From assembly GCA_016789955.1 (NCBI GenBank), contig JAEUPB010000002.1, positions 1 to 35,146 on the forward strand: DNA of 35,146 nucleotides. The letters run 5' to 3'. The first letter of the stretch is position 1. Each line of letters starts with the position of its first letter. Made by a program: the position numbers and the translations under genes. Below the pieces are notes generated by a model. The model was not told the origin of the DNA and ran no database searches. It worked only from the letters and a program-made list of their open reading frames with translations. Of the stretch, positions 8,570 to 16,189 are shown piece by piece. The stretch is from Rubrivivax sp. GTDB taxonomy: Bacteria; Pseudomonadota; Gammaproteobacteria; Burkholderiales; Burkholderiaceae_C.

Positions 8570-9589
8570 ATGCCTGCCACGATCCTGCTCACCGGCGCCA
8601 CCGGCTACATCGCCTCGCACACCTGGCTCGCGCTGTGGGCTGCGGGCTACGACGTGGTCGGCGTCGACGACTTCAGCAACAGCTCGCCGGCCGTGCTCGA
8701 GCGGCTGGCACGCATCGGCGGACGCGAGCCGCGCTTCCACCGGGCCAGCGTCTGCGATGCGGCGGCCATCGGCAAGCTGTTCGCCCGCGAGCGCATCGAT
8801 GGCGTCGTGCACTTCGCGGCGCTGAAGGCGGTGGGGGATTCGGTGCAGCGGCCGCTGGCCTACTACGCCAACAACCTCGGCGGCCTGCTCACGGTGTGCG
8901 ATGCGATGCAGCGCGCCGCCTGCCGCCGGTTGGTCTTCAGCTCCAGTGCCACGGTCTACGGCGATCCGCAGCGGCTGCCGATCACGGAGGACGCTCCGCT
9001 GTCGGCCACCAACCCCTACGGCCAGAGCAAGCTGATGGGCGAACAGATGCTGCGCGACCTCGGCATCGCCGACGCGCAGTGGCAGACCGCCTGCCTGCGC
9101 TACTTCAACCCGGTGGGCGCGCATGCGAGCGGCCTGATCGGCGAGGACCCGCGCGGCGAGCCCAACAACCTGATGCCCTACGTGGCTCAGGTGGCCGTCG
9201 GCCGGCGCGAGGCGCTCTCGGTATACGGCGACGACTACGCCACGCCCGACGGAACCGGCGTGCGCGACTACATCCACGTCACCGACCTCGCCGAGGGCCA
9301 CGTGGCCGCGCTGCAGCGCCTCTTCGAGCAGCCGGGCTCGTTCACCGTGAACCTGGGCACCGGCCGCGGCCACAGCGTGCGCGAGGTGGTGGCCGCCTAC
9401 GAGCGCGCCAGCGGCCGCGCGGTGCCCTGCCGCGTGGTGCCGCGCCGCCCCGGTGACGTGGCCGCCTGCTGGGCCGATCCGGCACGGGCCGAAGCGCTGC
9501 TCGGCTGGAAGGCCACGCGCGACCTGGACACCATGTGCCGCGACAGCTGGCGCTGGCAATCGATGAACCCGCGAGGATTCGAAGCATGA
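8570..9589 (+). CDS. galE: UDP-glucose 4-epimerase
   Basis: A 339-residue extended short-chain dehydrogenase that interconverts UDP-glucose and UDP-galactose with bound NAD. The dinucleotide loop is G9-A-T-G12-Y-I-A15; the usual third glycine is alanine. FSSSATVYG holds the catalytic Ser/Thr and NPYGQSK the Tyr-x-x-x-Lys pair. YFNPVGAH and GTGVRDYIHVTDLAEGH are hallmark GalE stretches, so the call is firm. It is 13 bases after the EpsL-like gene, and its TGA overlaps the manC ATG (ATGA). It supplies UDP-galactose for the polymer. Confidence 0.96.
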   Translation: MPATILLTGATGYIASHTWLALWAAGYDVVGVDDFSNSSPAVLERLARIGGREPRFHRASVCDAAAIGKLFARERIDGVVHFAALKAVGDSVQRPLAYYANNLGGLLTVCDAMQRAACRRLVFSSSATVYGDPQRLPITEDAPLSATNPYGQSKLMGEQMLRDLGIADAQWQTACLRYFNPVGAHASGLIGEDPRGEPNNLMPYVAQVAVGRREALSVYGDDYATPDGTGVRDYIHVTDLAEGHVAALQRLFEQPGSFTVNLGTGRGHSVREVVAAYERASGRAVPCRVVPRRPGDVAACWADPARAEALLGWKATRDLDTMCRDSWRWQSMNPRGFEA

Positions 9590-11034
9590 GCGGACTTGTG
9601 GACGTGGTGCCGGTGGTGATGGCCGGCGGCTCCGGCACGCGGCTGTGGCCGCTGTCGCGCGCCGGCTATCCGAAGCAGTTCCTCGTGCTCTCGGGCAACA
9701 CGAGCCTGTTCCAGCAGGCCGCCGCACGCCTGCAGGGCCTGGCGGGCGATGGGATGCGACTGGCCGCGCCGCTGGTGGTGGGCAACGAGGAGCATCGTTT
9801 CCTGGTGCTGGACCAGCTGCGCGAACTCGGGGCCGAGCCGCAGGCGGTGCTGCTCGAACCGGTCGGCCGCAACACCGCACCGGCGCTGACGCTGGCGGCG
9901 CTGCAGGCGCGCGAAGGCGGTGCCGACCCGGTGCTCGTGGTCACGCCGGCCGACCAGACGGTGACCGACGATGCCGCCTTCACCACCGCGATGCGCCGTG
10001 CCGTGTGCGCGGCCGCCGGGGGTGCCATCGTCATCCTCGGGGTGCAACCCGATCGCCCCGAGACCGGCTACGGCTACATCCGCAGCGTCGAGGCACAGGG
10101 CACCGACGATGCGATGGTCGAGGCCTTCATCGAGAAGCCCGATGCCGCCACCGCCGAGCGCTACCTGGCCGATGGCCGCTACACGTGGAACGCCGGCATG
10201 TTCGTGCTGCGCGCTTCGACCTGGCTCGGTGCCCTCGAGCGCGAGCGCCCCGACATCGCCGCCGGCTGCCGCGCGGCCTGGGCCGCGCGCAGTGTCGACG
10301 CCCGCTTCGTGCGGCCCGGCAAGGCCGAATTCGCGGCGGTGCCGGCCGAATCGGTGGACTACGCGGTGATGGAGAAGTGCCCCGGCAGCGCCACGCCGAT
10401 CTGCATGGTGCCGCTGATCGCCGGCTGGAACGACCTCGGCGCGTGGGAGGCCGTTTGGCAGGTGGCGCCTAAGGACGCCGCCGGCAACAGCGCCGTCGGT
10501 GACGCGCTGGTGCGTGACAGCCGCAATACGCTCGTCCATGCGACCAGCCGGCTCGTCAGCGTCGTCGGGCTGGAAGACGTGATCGTCGTCGAGACGGCCG
10601 ATGCCGTGCTGGTGGCCGATCGCCAGAAGAGCCAGGACGTGAAGAAGATCGTCGAGCAGCTCGGCCGCGAGCAGCGCGGCGAGCAGGCGCTGCACCGCAA
10701 GGTGCATCGGCCCTGGGGCTGGTACGACAGCATCGATGCCGGGCCGCGCTTTCAGGTCAAGCGCATCATGGTCAAGCCCGGCGCGTCGCTGAGCCTGCAG
10801 ATGCACCACCATCGCGCCGAGCACTGGATCGTCGTGTCGGGCACCGCCGAGGTCACCAACGGAGAGGAGAAAATCCTCCTGTCCGAGAACCAGAGCACCT
10901 ACATCCCGCTCGGCCAGACGCACCGTCTGGCCAACCCGGGCAAGGTGCCGTTGGAGATCATCGAGGTGCAGTCGGGCAGCTACCTCGGGGAGGACGACAT
11001 CGTGCGGTTCGACGATACCTACGGCAGAGGATGA
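9586..11034 (+). CDS. manC: bifunctional mannose-1-phosphate guanylyltransferase / mannose-6-phosphate isomerase
   Basis: A 482-residue type II phosphomannose isomerase/GDP-mannose pyrophosphorylase (ManC/CpsB/AlgA type). The N-terminal nucleotidyltransferase domain carries GGSGTRLWPLSR (about 13-24) and PKQFLVL, then EKPD and WNAGMF. The C-terminal cupin (about 365-475) carries RPWGWYDSID, the metal-binding QMHHHRAEHWIVV, and YIPLGQTHRLANPG. It makes GDP-mannose. The start is the ATG at 9586 overlapping the galE stop; an in-frame ATG 51 bases upstream lies inside galE and is unlikely. No separate phosphomannomutase is in the window, so that step must be encoded elsewhere. Confidence 0.96.
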   Translation: MSGLVDVVPVVMAGGSGTRLWPLSRAGYPKQFLVLSGNTSLFQQAAARLQGLAGDGMRLAAPLVVGNEEHRFLVLDQLRELGAEPQAVLLEPVGRNTAPALTLAALQAREGGADPVLVVTPADQTVTDDAAFTTAMRRAVCAAAGGAIVILGVQPDRPETGYGYIRSVEAQGTDDAMVEAFIEKPDAATAERYLADGRYTWNAGMFVLRASTWLGALERERPDIAAGCRAAWAARSVDARFVRPGKAEFAAVPAESVDYAVMEKCPGSATPICMVPLIAGWNDLGAWEAVWQVAPKDAAGNSAVGDALVRDSRNTLVHATSRLVSVVGLEDVIVVETADAVLVADRQKSQDVKKIVEQLGREQRGEQALHRKVHRPWGWYDSIDAGPRFQVKRIMVKPGASLSLQMHHHRAEHWIVVSGTAEVTNGEEKILLSENQSTYIPLGQTHRLANPGKVPLEIIEVQSGSYLGEDDIVRFDDTYGRG

Positions 11035-11036
11035 TT

Positions 11037-11150
11037 GCCCCCAAGCCAGGCGCTGACGCGCCGTCGCTACCCCCCGGCCCAGCCATGGGCCGCTGCACGG
11101 CCCTTGGGGCTCTTGCGACGGACCGGCGGAGCCGGATCCGTGCAAGGGCC
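11037..11150 (+). repeat. highly structured intergenic element between manC and rfbB
   Basis: The 142-base gap holds nested inverted repeats. CCCCAAG (11039-11045) pairs with CTTGGGG (11103-11109) and encloses two hairpins, GGCGC-tgac-GCGCC (11049-11062) and GGCCCA-gcca-TGGGCC (11076-11091). This gives a three-way-junction shape. A second, longer hairpin of about 19 base pairs with two single-base bulges spans 11108-11150 with a GGA loop. GGCCCTTG (11099-11106) can also pair with CAAGGGCC (11143-11150), so the structures compete. It resembles the intergenic palindromes with CCCCAAG ends that I recall from Burkholderiales genomes; a regulatory switch is possible but unproven. Confidence 0.6.
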
Positions 11151-11176
11151 TCGACGAACTTCCAACGCGACTTGTC

Positions 11177-12250
11177 ATGACTCTCCTCGTCACCGGCGGT
11201 GCCGGATTCATCGGCAGCAACTTCGTGCTGGACTGGCTCGACGGCCGCGACGAGCGCGTCGTGAATCTCGACGCCCTCACCTACGCCGGCAACCTGCGCA
11301 ACCTCGCGTCGCTCGATGGCGATGCGCGCCACGTGTTCGTGCGCGGCGACATCGGTGACCGGGCGCTGCTCGACCGGCTGCTGGCCGAGCACCGCCCGCG
11401 TGCGGTGGTGCACTTCGCGGCCGAGAGCCATGTCGACCGCAGCATCCTCGGGCCCGGCGCCTTCATCAAGACCAACATCGAAGGCACCTACACGTTGCTG
11501 GAGGCCGTGCGCACGCACCTGGCCGCGCTGCCCGCGGGCGAGCGCGAGGCCTTCCGCTTCTGCCACGTGTCCACCGACGAGGTCTACGGCAGCCTCGCGC
11601 CCGACGCACCGGCCTTCACCGAGACGCACCCGTTCGAGCCCAACAGCCCGTATTCGGCGAGCAAGGCCGCCAGCGACCACCTCGTGCGCGCCTGGCACCA
11701 TACCTACGGGCTGCCGGTGCTTACCACCAACTGCAGCAACAACTACGGGCCGTACCACTTCCCCGAGAAGCTGATCCCGCTGATGATCGTCAACGCCCTC
11801 GCGGGCAAGCCGCTGCCGATCTACGGCGACGGGCTGCAGGTGCGCGACTGGCTGTACGTGCGCGACCACTGCAGCGCGATCCGCACCGTGCTCGAGCGGG
11901 GGCGCGTCGGCGAGACCTACAACGTCGGTGGCTGGAACGAGAAGCCGAACCGCGAGATCGTGCTGACGATCTGCGCGCTGCTCGACGAGCTGCAGCCCTC
12001 TCCCGAGGGCCCCTACACGCGGCTCATCACGCACGTGAAGGATCGCCCCGGCCACGACCGCCGCTACGCCATCGACGCGCGCAAGATCGAGCGCGAACTG
12101 GGCTGGCGCCCCGCCGAGACCTTCGACAGCGGCATCCGCAAGACCGTGGCCTGGTACCTGGCGAACGGCGACTGGGTGCGCGAGGTGCAGAGCGGCGGCT
12201 ACCGCGACTGGGTGCAGGCCAACTACGCGCAGCGCGCCGCCACGGCATGA
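11177..12250 (+). CDS. rfbB: dTDP-glucose 4,6-dehydratase
   Basis: A 357-residue extended short-chain dehydrogenase that converts dTDP-glucose to dTDP-4-keto-6-deoxyglucose, step two of dTDP-L-rhamnose synthesis. It shows [11 protein letters not shown] at residues 6-16, [23 protein letters not shown] with the catalytic Asp-Glu pair, [29 protein letters not shown] and [15 protein letters not shown]. It starts at 11177 without a clear Shine-Dalgarno sequence, downstream of the structured manC-rfbB gap. The stop overlaps the rfbD start (ATGA), so the two are translationally coupled. Confidence 0.98.
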   Translation: MTLLVTGGAGFIGSNFVLDWLDGRDERVVNLDALTYAGNLRNLASLDGDARHVFVRGDIGDRALLDRLLAEHRPRAVVHFAAESHVDRSILGPGAFIKTNIEGTYTLLEAVRTHLAALPAGEREAFRFCHVSTDEVYGSLAPDAPAFTETHPFEPNSPYSASKAASDHLVRAWHHTYGLPVLTTNCSNNYGPYHFPEKLIPLMIVNALAGKPLPIYGDGLQVRDWLYVRDHCSAIRTVLERGRVGETYNVGGWNEKPNREIVLTICALLDELQPSPEGPYTRLITHVKDRPGHDRRYAIDARKIERELGWRPAETFDSGIRKTVAWYLANGDWVREVQSGGYRDWVQANYAQRAATA

Positions 12251-13146
12251 AGCTTCTGCTGCTGGGCATGAACGGCCAGGTCGGCTGGGAGCTGCAGCGC
12301 GCCCTCGCGCCGCTGGGTGAGCTGACGGCGCTGGACTTCGACACGCCGGGCCCATGGCGCGCCGACTTCACGCGCCCGGAGACCCTGGCGCCCATGGTGC
12401 AGGCGCTGGCCCCCGACGTGATCGTCAATGCCGCCGCGCACACCGCCGTCGACAAGGCCGAGAGCGAGCCCGACGTGGCCCGCACGATCAACGCCACGGC
12501 GGTGGGCGAACTGGCGTGCGCCGCGGCGGCGCGGGGTGCCTGGCTCGTGCACTACAGCACCGACTACGTGTTCGACGGCTCGGGCACCACGCCGCGCGAC
12601 GAGACCGCGCCCACGGGGCCGCTGTCGGTCTATGGCCGCACCAAGCTCGAAGGCGAGGAAGCGATCCGCGCCAGCGGCTGCCGCCACCTGATCTTCCGCA
12701 CGAGCTGGGTCTACGCCGCGCGCGGCGGCAACTTCGCGCGCACGATGCTGCGACTGGCGGGCGAGCGCGATGCGCTCTCTGTGGTGGGCGACCAGGTCGG
12801 CGCCCCCACCGGCGCCGACCTGCTGGCCGACGTCACCGCCCACGCACTGCGCCGCGCGGCGGCCGACACGGCGGTGGCCGGCACCTACCACGCGGTGGCC
12901 GGTGGCGAGACGAGCTGGCACGGCTACGCCTGCCACGTCATCGAGTGGGCCCGAGCGCACGGGCATCCGGTGCGCGTGGCCCCCGATGCGATCCAGGCCG
13001 TGCCCACGGCCGCGTACCCGACACCTGCGCAACGCCCGCTGAACTCGCGGCTGGCCACGCAGAGGCTGCTGCAGACCTTCGGCCTGCGGCTGCCCCACTG
13101 GCAGCCGGGCGTGGAGCGCATGCTCGCCGAGGTGCTGGGCCGCTGA
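12247..13146 (+). CDS. rfbD: dTDP-4-dehydrorhamnose reductase
   Basis: A 299-residue reductase for the last step of dTDP-L-rhamnose synthesis. Features are the N-terminal [10 protein letters not shown] nucleotide loop (8-17), [35 protein letters not shown] with the catalytic Tyr and Lys, and FRTSWVY. The C-terminal RPLNSRLAT is the family signature. It overlaps rfbB by four bases. The order rfbB-rfbD-rfbA-rfbC makes a complete rhamnose precursor set. Confidence 0.98.
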   Translation: MKLLLLGMNGQVGWELQRALAPLGELTALDFDTPGPWRADFTRPETLAPMVQALAPDVIVNAAAHTAVDKAESEPDVARTINATAVGELACAAAARGAWLVHYSTDYVFDGSGTTPRDETAPTGPLSVYGRTKLEGEEAIRASGCRHLIFRTSWVYAARGGNFARTMLRLAGERDALSVVGDQVGAPTGADLLADVTAHALRRAAADTAVAGTYHAVAGGETSWHGYACHVIEWARAHGHPVRVAPDAIQAVPTAAYPTPAQRPLNSRLATQRLLQTFGLRLPHWQPGVERMLAEVLGR

Positions 13147-13167
13147 GAGCGCCCGTAGCATCCGATC

Positions 13168-13176
13168 AGGAGGAGG
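13168..13176 (+). promoter_or_regulatory. strong Shine-Dalgarno sequence of rfbA
   Basis: AGGAGGAGG lies eight bases before the ATG at 13185. It fixes the start of rfbA, whose reading frame is open far upstream through rfbD. Confidence 0.8.
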
Positions 13177-13184
13177 ACCGACCG

Positions 13185-14066
13185 ATGACACGCAAGGGGA
13201 TCATCCTGGCCGGAGGTTCCGGCACGCGGCTGCACCCGGCGACGCTCGCCGTCAGCAAGCAACTGCTGCCGGTCTACGACAAGCCGATGGTGTACTACCC
13301 GCTCACCACGCTGATGCTGGCCGGCATGCGCGACGTGCTCGTCATCAGCACGCCCCAGGACACGCCGCGCTTCCAGGCTCTGCTGGGCGACGGCAGCCGC
13401 TGGGGCATGAACCTGTCGTACTGCGTGCAACCCAGCCCCGACGGCCTGGCGCAGGCCTTCATCCTCGGCCGCTCGTTCGTCGGCGGGCAGCCCAGCACGC
13501 TGGTGCTGGGCGACAACATCTACTACGGCCACGACTTCAACCCGCTGCTGCGGCGCGCCGATCAGCGCGAGACCGGCGCCACGGTGTTCGCCTATCACGT
13601 GCAGGACCCGGAACGCTACGGCGTGGTCGAGTTCGACCGCGAGCGCCGCGCGCTGTCGATCGAGGAGAAGCCCAAGGTCCCGAAGAGCAACTACGCGGTG
13701 ACCGGCCTGTACTTCTACGACCACCAGGTCTGCGACATCGCCGCCGATATCAGGCCGTCGGCGCGCGGCGAGCTGGAGATCACCGAGGTCAACGCGCGCT
13801 ACCTGGCGCAGGGGCAGCTCAACGTCGAGATCATGGGCCGCGGCTATGCGTGGCTGGACACCGGCACGCACGAGAGCCTGCTCGAGGCCGGGCAGTTCAT
13901 CGCGACGATGGAGAAGCGCCAGGGCCTGAAGATCGCCTGCCCCGAGGAGATCGCCTACCGCTCGGGCTGGATCGACGCCGGGCAGCTCGAGACGCTGGCC
14001 GCGCCGATGCTCAAGAACGGCTACGGCCAGTACCTGATGCAGATCCTGCGCGAACGCGTCTTCTGA
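13185..14066 (+). CDS. rfbA: glucose-1-phosphate thymidylyltransferase
   Basis: A 293-residue nucleotidyltransferase that makes dTDP-glucose from glucose-1-phosphate and dTTP, the first step of dTDP-rhamnose synthesis. It shows [17 protein letters not shown] (4-20), [59 protein letters not shown] and [14 protein letters not shown], all typical of RmlA. A very strong ribosome binding site precedes it, 38 bases after the rfbD stop. The family is feedback-inhibited by dTDP-rhamnose. Confidence 0.98.
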   Translation: MTRKGIILAGGSGTRLHPATLAVSKQLLPVYDKPMVYYPLTTLMLAGMRDVLVISTPQDTPRFQALLGDGSRWGMNLSYCVQPSPDGLAQAFILGRSFVGGQPSTLVLGDNIYYGHDFNPLLRRADQRETGATVFAYHVQDPERYGVVEFDRERRALSIEEKPKVPKSNYAVTGLYFYDHQVCDIAADIRPSARGELEITEVNARYLAQGQLNVEIMGRGYAWLDTGTHESLLEAGQFIATMEKRQGLKIACPEEIAYRSGWIDAGQLETLAAPMLKNGYGQYLMQILRERVF

Positions 14067-14071
14067 CTCCG

Positions 14072-14644
14072 ATGCGCCTGACGCAAACCTCACTCCCCGG
14101 CGTCGTCATCGTCGAGCCGGCCGTCTTCCGCGACGAGCGCGGCTGGTTCTGCGAGAGCTGGAACGAAGCCCGCTTCAACACGGCGCTGGCCTCGCTCGGC
14201 CTGCCGGCGCCGCGCCGCTACGTGCAGGACAACCATTCGTGCTCGCTCCGCGGCGTGCTGCGCGGCCTGCACTACCAGCTGGCGCCGCACGCGCAGGGCA
14301 AGCTCGTGCGCGTGGTGCGCGGCGCAGCCTGGGACGTGGCGGTGGACATCCGCCATGGCTCGCCGACCTTCGGCCGCTGGGCCGCTGCGCTGCTCACCGC
14401 CGACAACCAGCGACAGCTGTGGATCCCCGAGGGCCACGCGCACGGCTTCCTCGCGCTGGAAGACGACACGCACTTCCTCTACAAGACCACCGATGTCTAC
14501 GCCAAGGACGCCGAGCGCTCGCTGCGCTGGGACGACCCGGCCATCGGCATCACGTGGCCGCTGAAAGCGATCGGCACGCCGCTGGTTGCGCCGAAGGACG
14601 CGGCCGCGCCGCAGCTGGCCGACGCCGATCTGCCGCCGCCCTGA
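14072..14644 (+). CDS. rfbC: dTDP-4-dehydrorhamnose 3,5-epimerase
   Basis: A 190-residue cupin epimerase for step three of dTDP-L-rhamnose synthesis. It shows PGVVIVEPAVFRDERGWFCESWN, QDNHSCSLRGVLRGLHYQ with the catalytic His, QGKLVRVVRGAAWDVAVDIR, WIPEGHAHGFLAL and FLYKTTDVYAKDAERSLRWDDP. It starts five bases after the rfbA stop and is the last plus-strand gene of the block. The next gene is convergent. Confidence 0.98.
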   Translation: MRLTQTSLPGVVIVEPAVFRDERGWFCESWNEARFNTALASLGLPAPRRYVQDNHSCSLRGVLRGLHYQLAPHAQGKLVRVVRGAAWDVAVDIRHGSPTFGRWAAALLTADNQRQLWIPEGHAHGFLALEDDTHFLYKTTDVYAKDAERSLRWDDPAIGITWPLKAIGTPLVAPKDAAAPQLADADLPPP

Positions 14645-14657
14645 CGGCCTGCGTCAG
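14641..14657. terminator. palindrome covering the convergent rfbC and DUF72 stop codons
   Basis: CTGACG (14641-14646) and CGTCAG (14652-14657) form a 6-base stem with a 5-base loop. Each arm contains a stop codon of one of the converging genes. There is no T-run, so termination activity is only a possibility. Confidence 0.3.
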
Positions 14658-15466
14658 TCGCGCAACGCCGCGATCACCGCCATCGCCGCCGCCGGCGCGC
14701 GCTCCTTCGCGCCGCTGATGAACAGCAGGTACACGTCGCGCGGGTCGGTCGCCGGCTGGGGCGGCTGGACGCGCGGCAGGTTGTCGGGCTCGCCGCCCTC
14801 GCGCCACGCCCGCGCCGACGCGGCGATCGCGGCCGCCGCCTCCGGCGTCACGCCCTGCGGCAGCTCGGAGGCGGTGCGCATCGTGCGGGCGTAGACGAAC
14901 GGCCCGGTGACGTCGGCGAACGACGGGTACTCGTCGCTGTCGGTGAAGACTGTGGCCGCGCCATGCCGCCGCGCCAGGTCGAGGTACTGCTCGCAGCGGA
15001 AGGTCTCGTGCCGCACGTCCAGTGCATGCCGCAGCGGGCGGCCTTCCACCTCGCGCGGCAGCAGGTTCAGGAAGGCCTCGAAGTCGGCCGCATCGAATCG
15101 CTTGGTCGGTGCGAACTGCCAGACGATGGGCCCGAGCTTGTCGCCGAGCTCGGCGATGCCGCTGCCGACGAACCAGCCGATCGACTGCCCGGCCTCGGCG
15201 AGCACCCGGCGGTTCGTGGCGAACCGGTTGGCCTTCAGCGAGAACACGAAGCCGTCGGGCGTCTCGTCGCGCCACTTGGCGAAGGTCTTCGCGCTCTGCG
15301 TGGCGTAGTAGGTGCCGTTGACCTCGATCATCGTCAGCCTGCTGCTGGCGTAGGCCAGTTCCTTCGCGGCCGCGAGCCCCTTCGGATAGAAGTTGTCGCG
15401 CCAGGGCTCGTAGGTCCAGCCGCCGATGCCGACTCGGATCTTCGCGGTGGATGCGGCTGCGGTCAT
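14654..15466 (-). CDS. DUF72 (YecE-like) TIM-barrel protein
   Basis: A 270-residue protein of the DUF72 family, a TIM-barrel family of unknown activity. The N-terminus IRVGIGGWTYEPWRDNFYPKGL, then MIEVNGTYYATQSAKTFAKWRDETPDGFVFSLKANR and WQFAPTKRFDAADFEAFLNLLP are diagnostic. Later conserved pieces are HALDVRHETF, VFTDSDEYPSFADVTGPFVYARTM and YLLFISGAKERAP. The start at 15466 has AGGAG seven bases upstream; frames further upstream are shadows of the neighbouring gst gene. It lies 20 bases after gst on the same strand and is probably cotranscribed with it. Confidence 0.93.
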   Translation of the reverse strand: MTAAASTAKIRVGIGGWTYEPWRDNFYPKGLAAAKELAYASSRLTMIEVNGTYYATQSAKTFAKWRDETPDGFVFSLKANRFATNRRVLAEAGQSIGWFVGSGIAELGDKLGPIVWQFAPTKRFDAADFEAFLNLLPREVEGRPLRHALDVRHETFRCEQYLDLARRHGAATVFTDSDEYPSFADVTGPFVYARTMRTASELPQGVTPEAAAAIAASARAWREGGEPDNLPRVQPPQPATDPRDVYLLFISGAKERAPAAAMAVIAALRD

Positions 15467-15486
15467 CGGTGCTCCTGCTGCGGGAT

Positions 15487-16113
15487 TCAGGGTGGCCCAT
15501 CGCGGCCGTGGGGCTGGAAGGCCGGCCTGGCGCACAGCCGCTGGTAGTAGGCCTGCACGGCGGGCAACGCGGGGCGTACGGCCATCGGCGTCTGCAGCCA
15601 CCGGTGCGTCGACAGGCCCAGCACGATATCGGCCAGCGTGAAGTCCTCGCCGGCCGCCCAGCCGCCGGTGCGAGCGAGCTGCGCGTCGAGGATGGCCATG
15701 TGGCGATTCCACTCGCGCGCGCTCGCCTCGGCCGCCTCGTCGTCGGGCCAGGCCGGGCTCTTGCGCACGCGGGCCATGAAGACATGCCGCCACGCGGTGT
15801 TCAGCTCGGTGGCCTGCCAGTCCATCCACTGCTCCACGTGGGCCCGCGCCGCGGGCTGCTGCGGCAACAGGTCGGTGCGCCGGTGGCGGCCGGCGAGGTA
15901 GCGGCAGATCGTGTTCGACTCCCACAGCACCACGTCGCCGTCGCGGATGACCGGCACGAGGCCGTTGGGGTTCAGCGCCAGGAACTCGGGCTCGTGCGGG
16001 TCGCGGAAGCCCGCGCCCCAGTCTTGGCGCTCGTAGGGCAGCGCCATCTCGTCGGCGAGCCACAGCACCTTGCGGACGTTGATCGACGAGGTGCGGCCGA
16101 GGATCTCGAGCAT
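15487..16113 (-). CDS. glutathione S-transferase family protein
   Basis: A 208-residue cytosolic GST-like protein. The N-terminal thioredoxin-like domain (about 1-80) shows GRTSSINVRKVLWLADEM with candidate catalytic Ser, NPNGLVPVIRDGDVVLWESNTICRYLA with the cis-Pro, and the Glu-Ser pair that binds the gamma-glutamyl group. The all-helical C-terminal domain contains FTLADIVLG, the usual GST folding motif. The substrate is unknown. The start at 16113 is six bases after a GATAAT element, with no Shine-Dalgarno sequence. Confidence 0.93.
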   Translation of the reverse strand: MLEILGRTSSINVRKVLWLADEMALPYERQDWGAGFRDPHEPEFLALNPNGLVPVIRDGDVVLWESNTICRYLAGRHRRTDLLPQQPAARAHVEQWMDWQATELNTAWRHVFMARVRKSPAWPDDEAAEASAREWNRHMAILDAQLARTGGWAAGEDFTLADIVLGLSTHRWLQTPMAVRPALPAVQAYYQRLCARPAFQPHGRDGPP

Positions 16114-16119
16114 CGGCCA

Positions 16120-16125
16120 ATTATC
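16120..16125 (-). promoter_or_regulatory. candidate -10 element giving a leaderless gst mRNA
   Basis: GATAAT on the minus strand followed by TGGCCG and the ATG. It is back to back with a similar element for phaC at 16178-16183. Confidence 0.45.
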
Positions 16126-16177
16126 GGGAGGCCGCAGGGCCTTGGCCTGGATCAAGCCGAGGGCCTCCGGCGAGGCG

Positions 16178-16183
16178 AACAAT
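16178..16183 (+). promoter_or_regulatory. weak candidate -10 element for phaC
   Basis: AACAAT followed by GCCCGC and the ATG at 16190. It is a poorer match than its divergent partner but has the same spacing, and no Shine-Dalgarno sequence is present. Confidence 0.3.
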
Positions 16184-16189
16184 GCCCGC

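Noticed and set aside
9535-9585. N-terminal extension of manC to the ATG at 9535
   Set aside because: It lies inside galE; the ATG at 9586 overlapping the galE stop gives the normal ManC N-terminus.
16070-16189. N-terminal extension of phaC to an upstream ATG
   Set aside because: The extra 40 residues lie opposite the gst start, resemble no PhaC N-terminus, and are followed by a better start at 16190.
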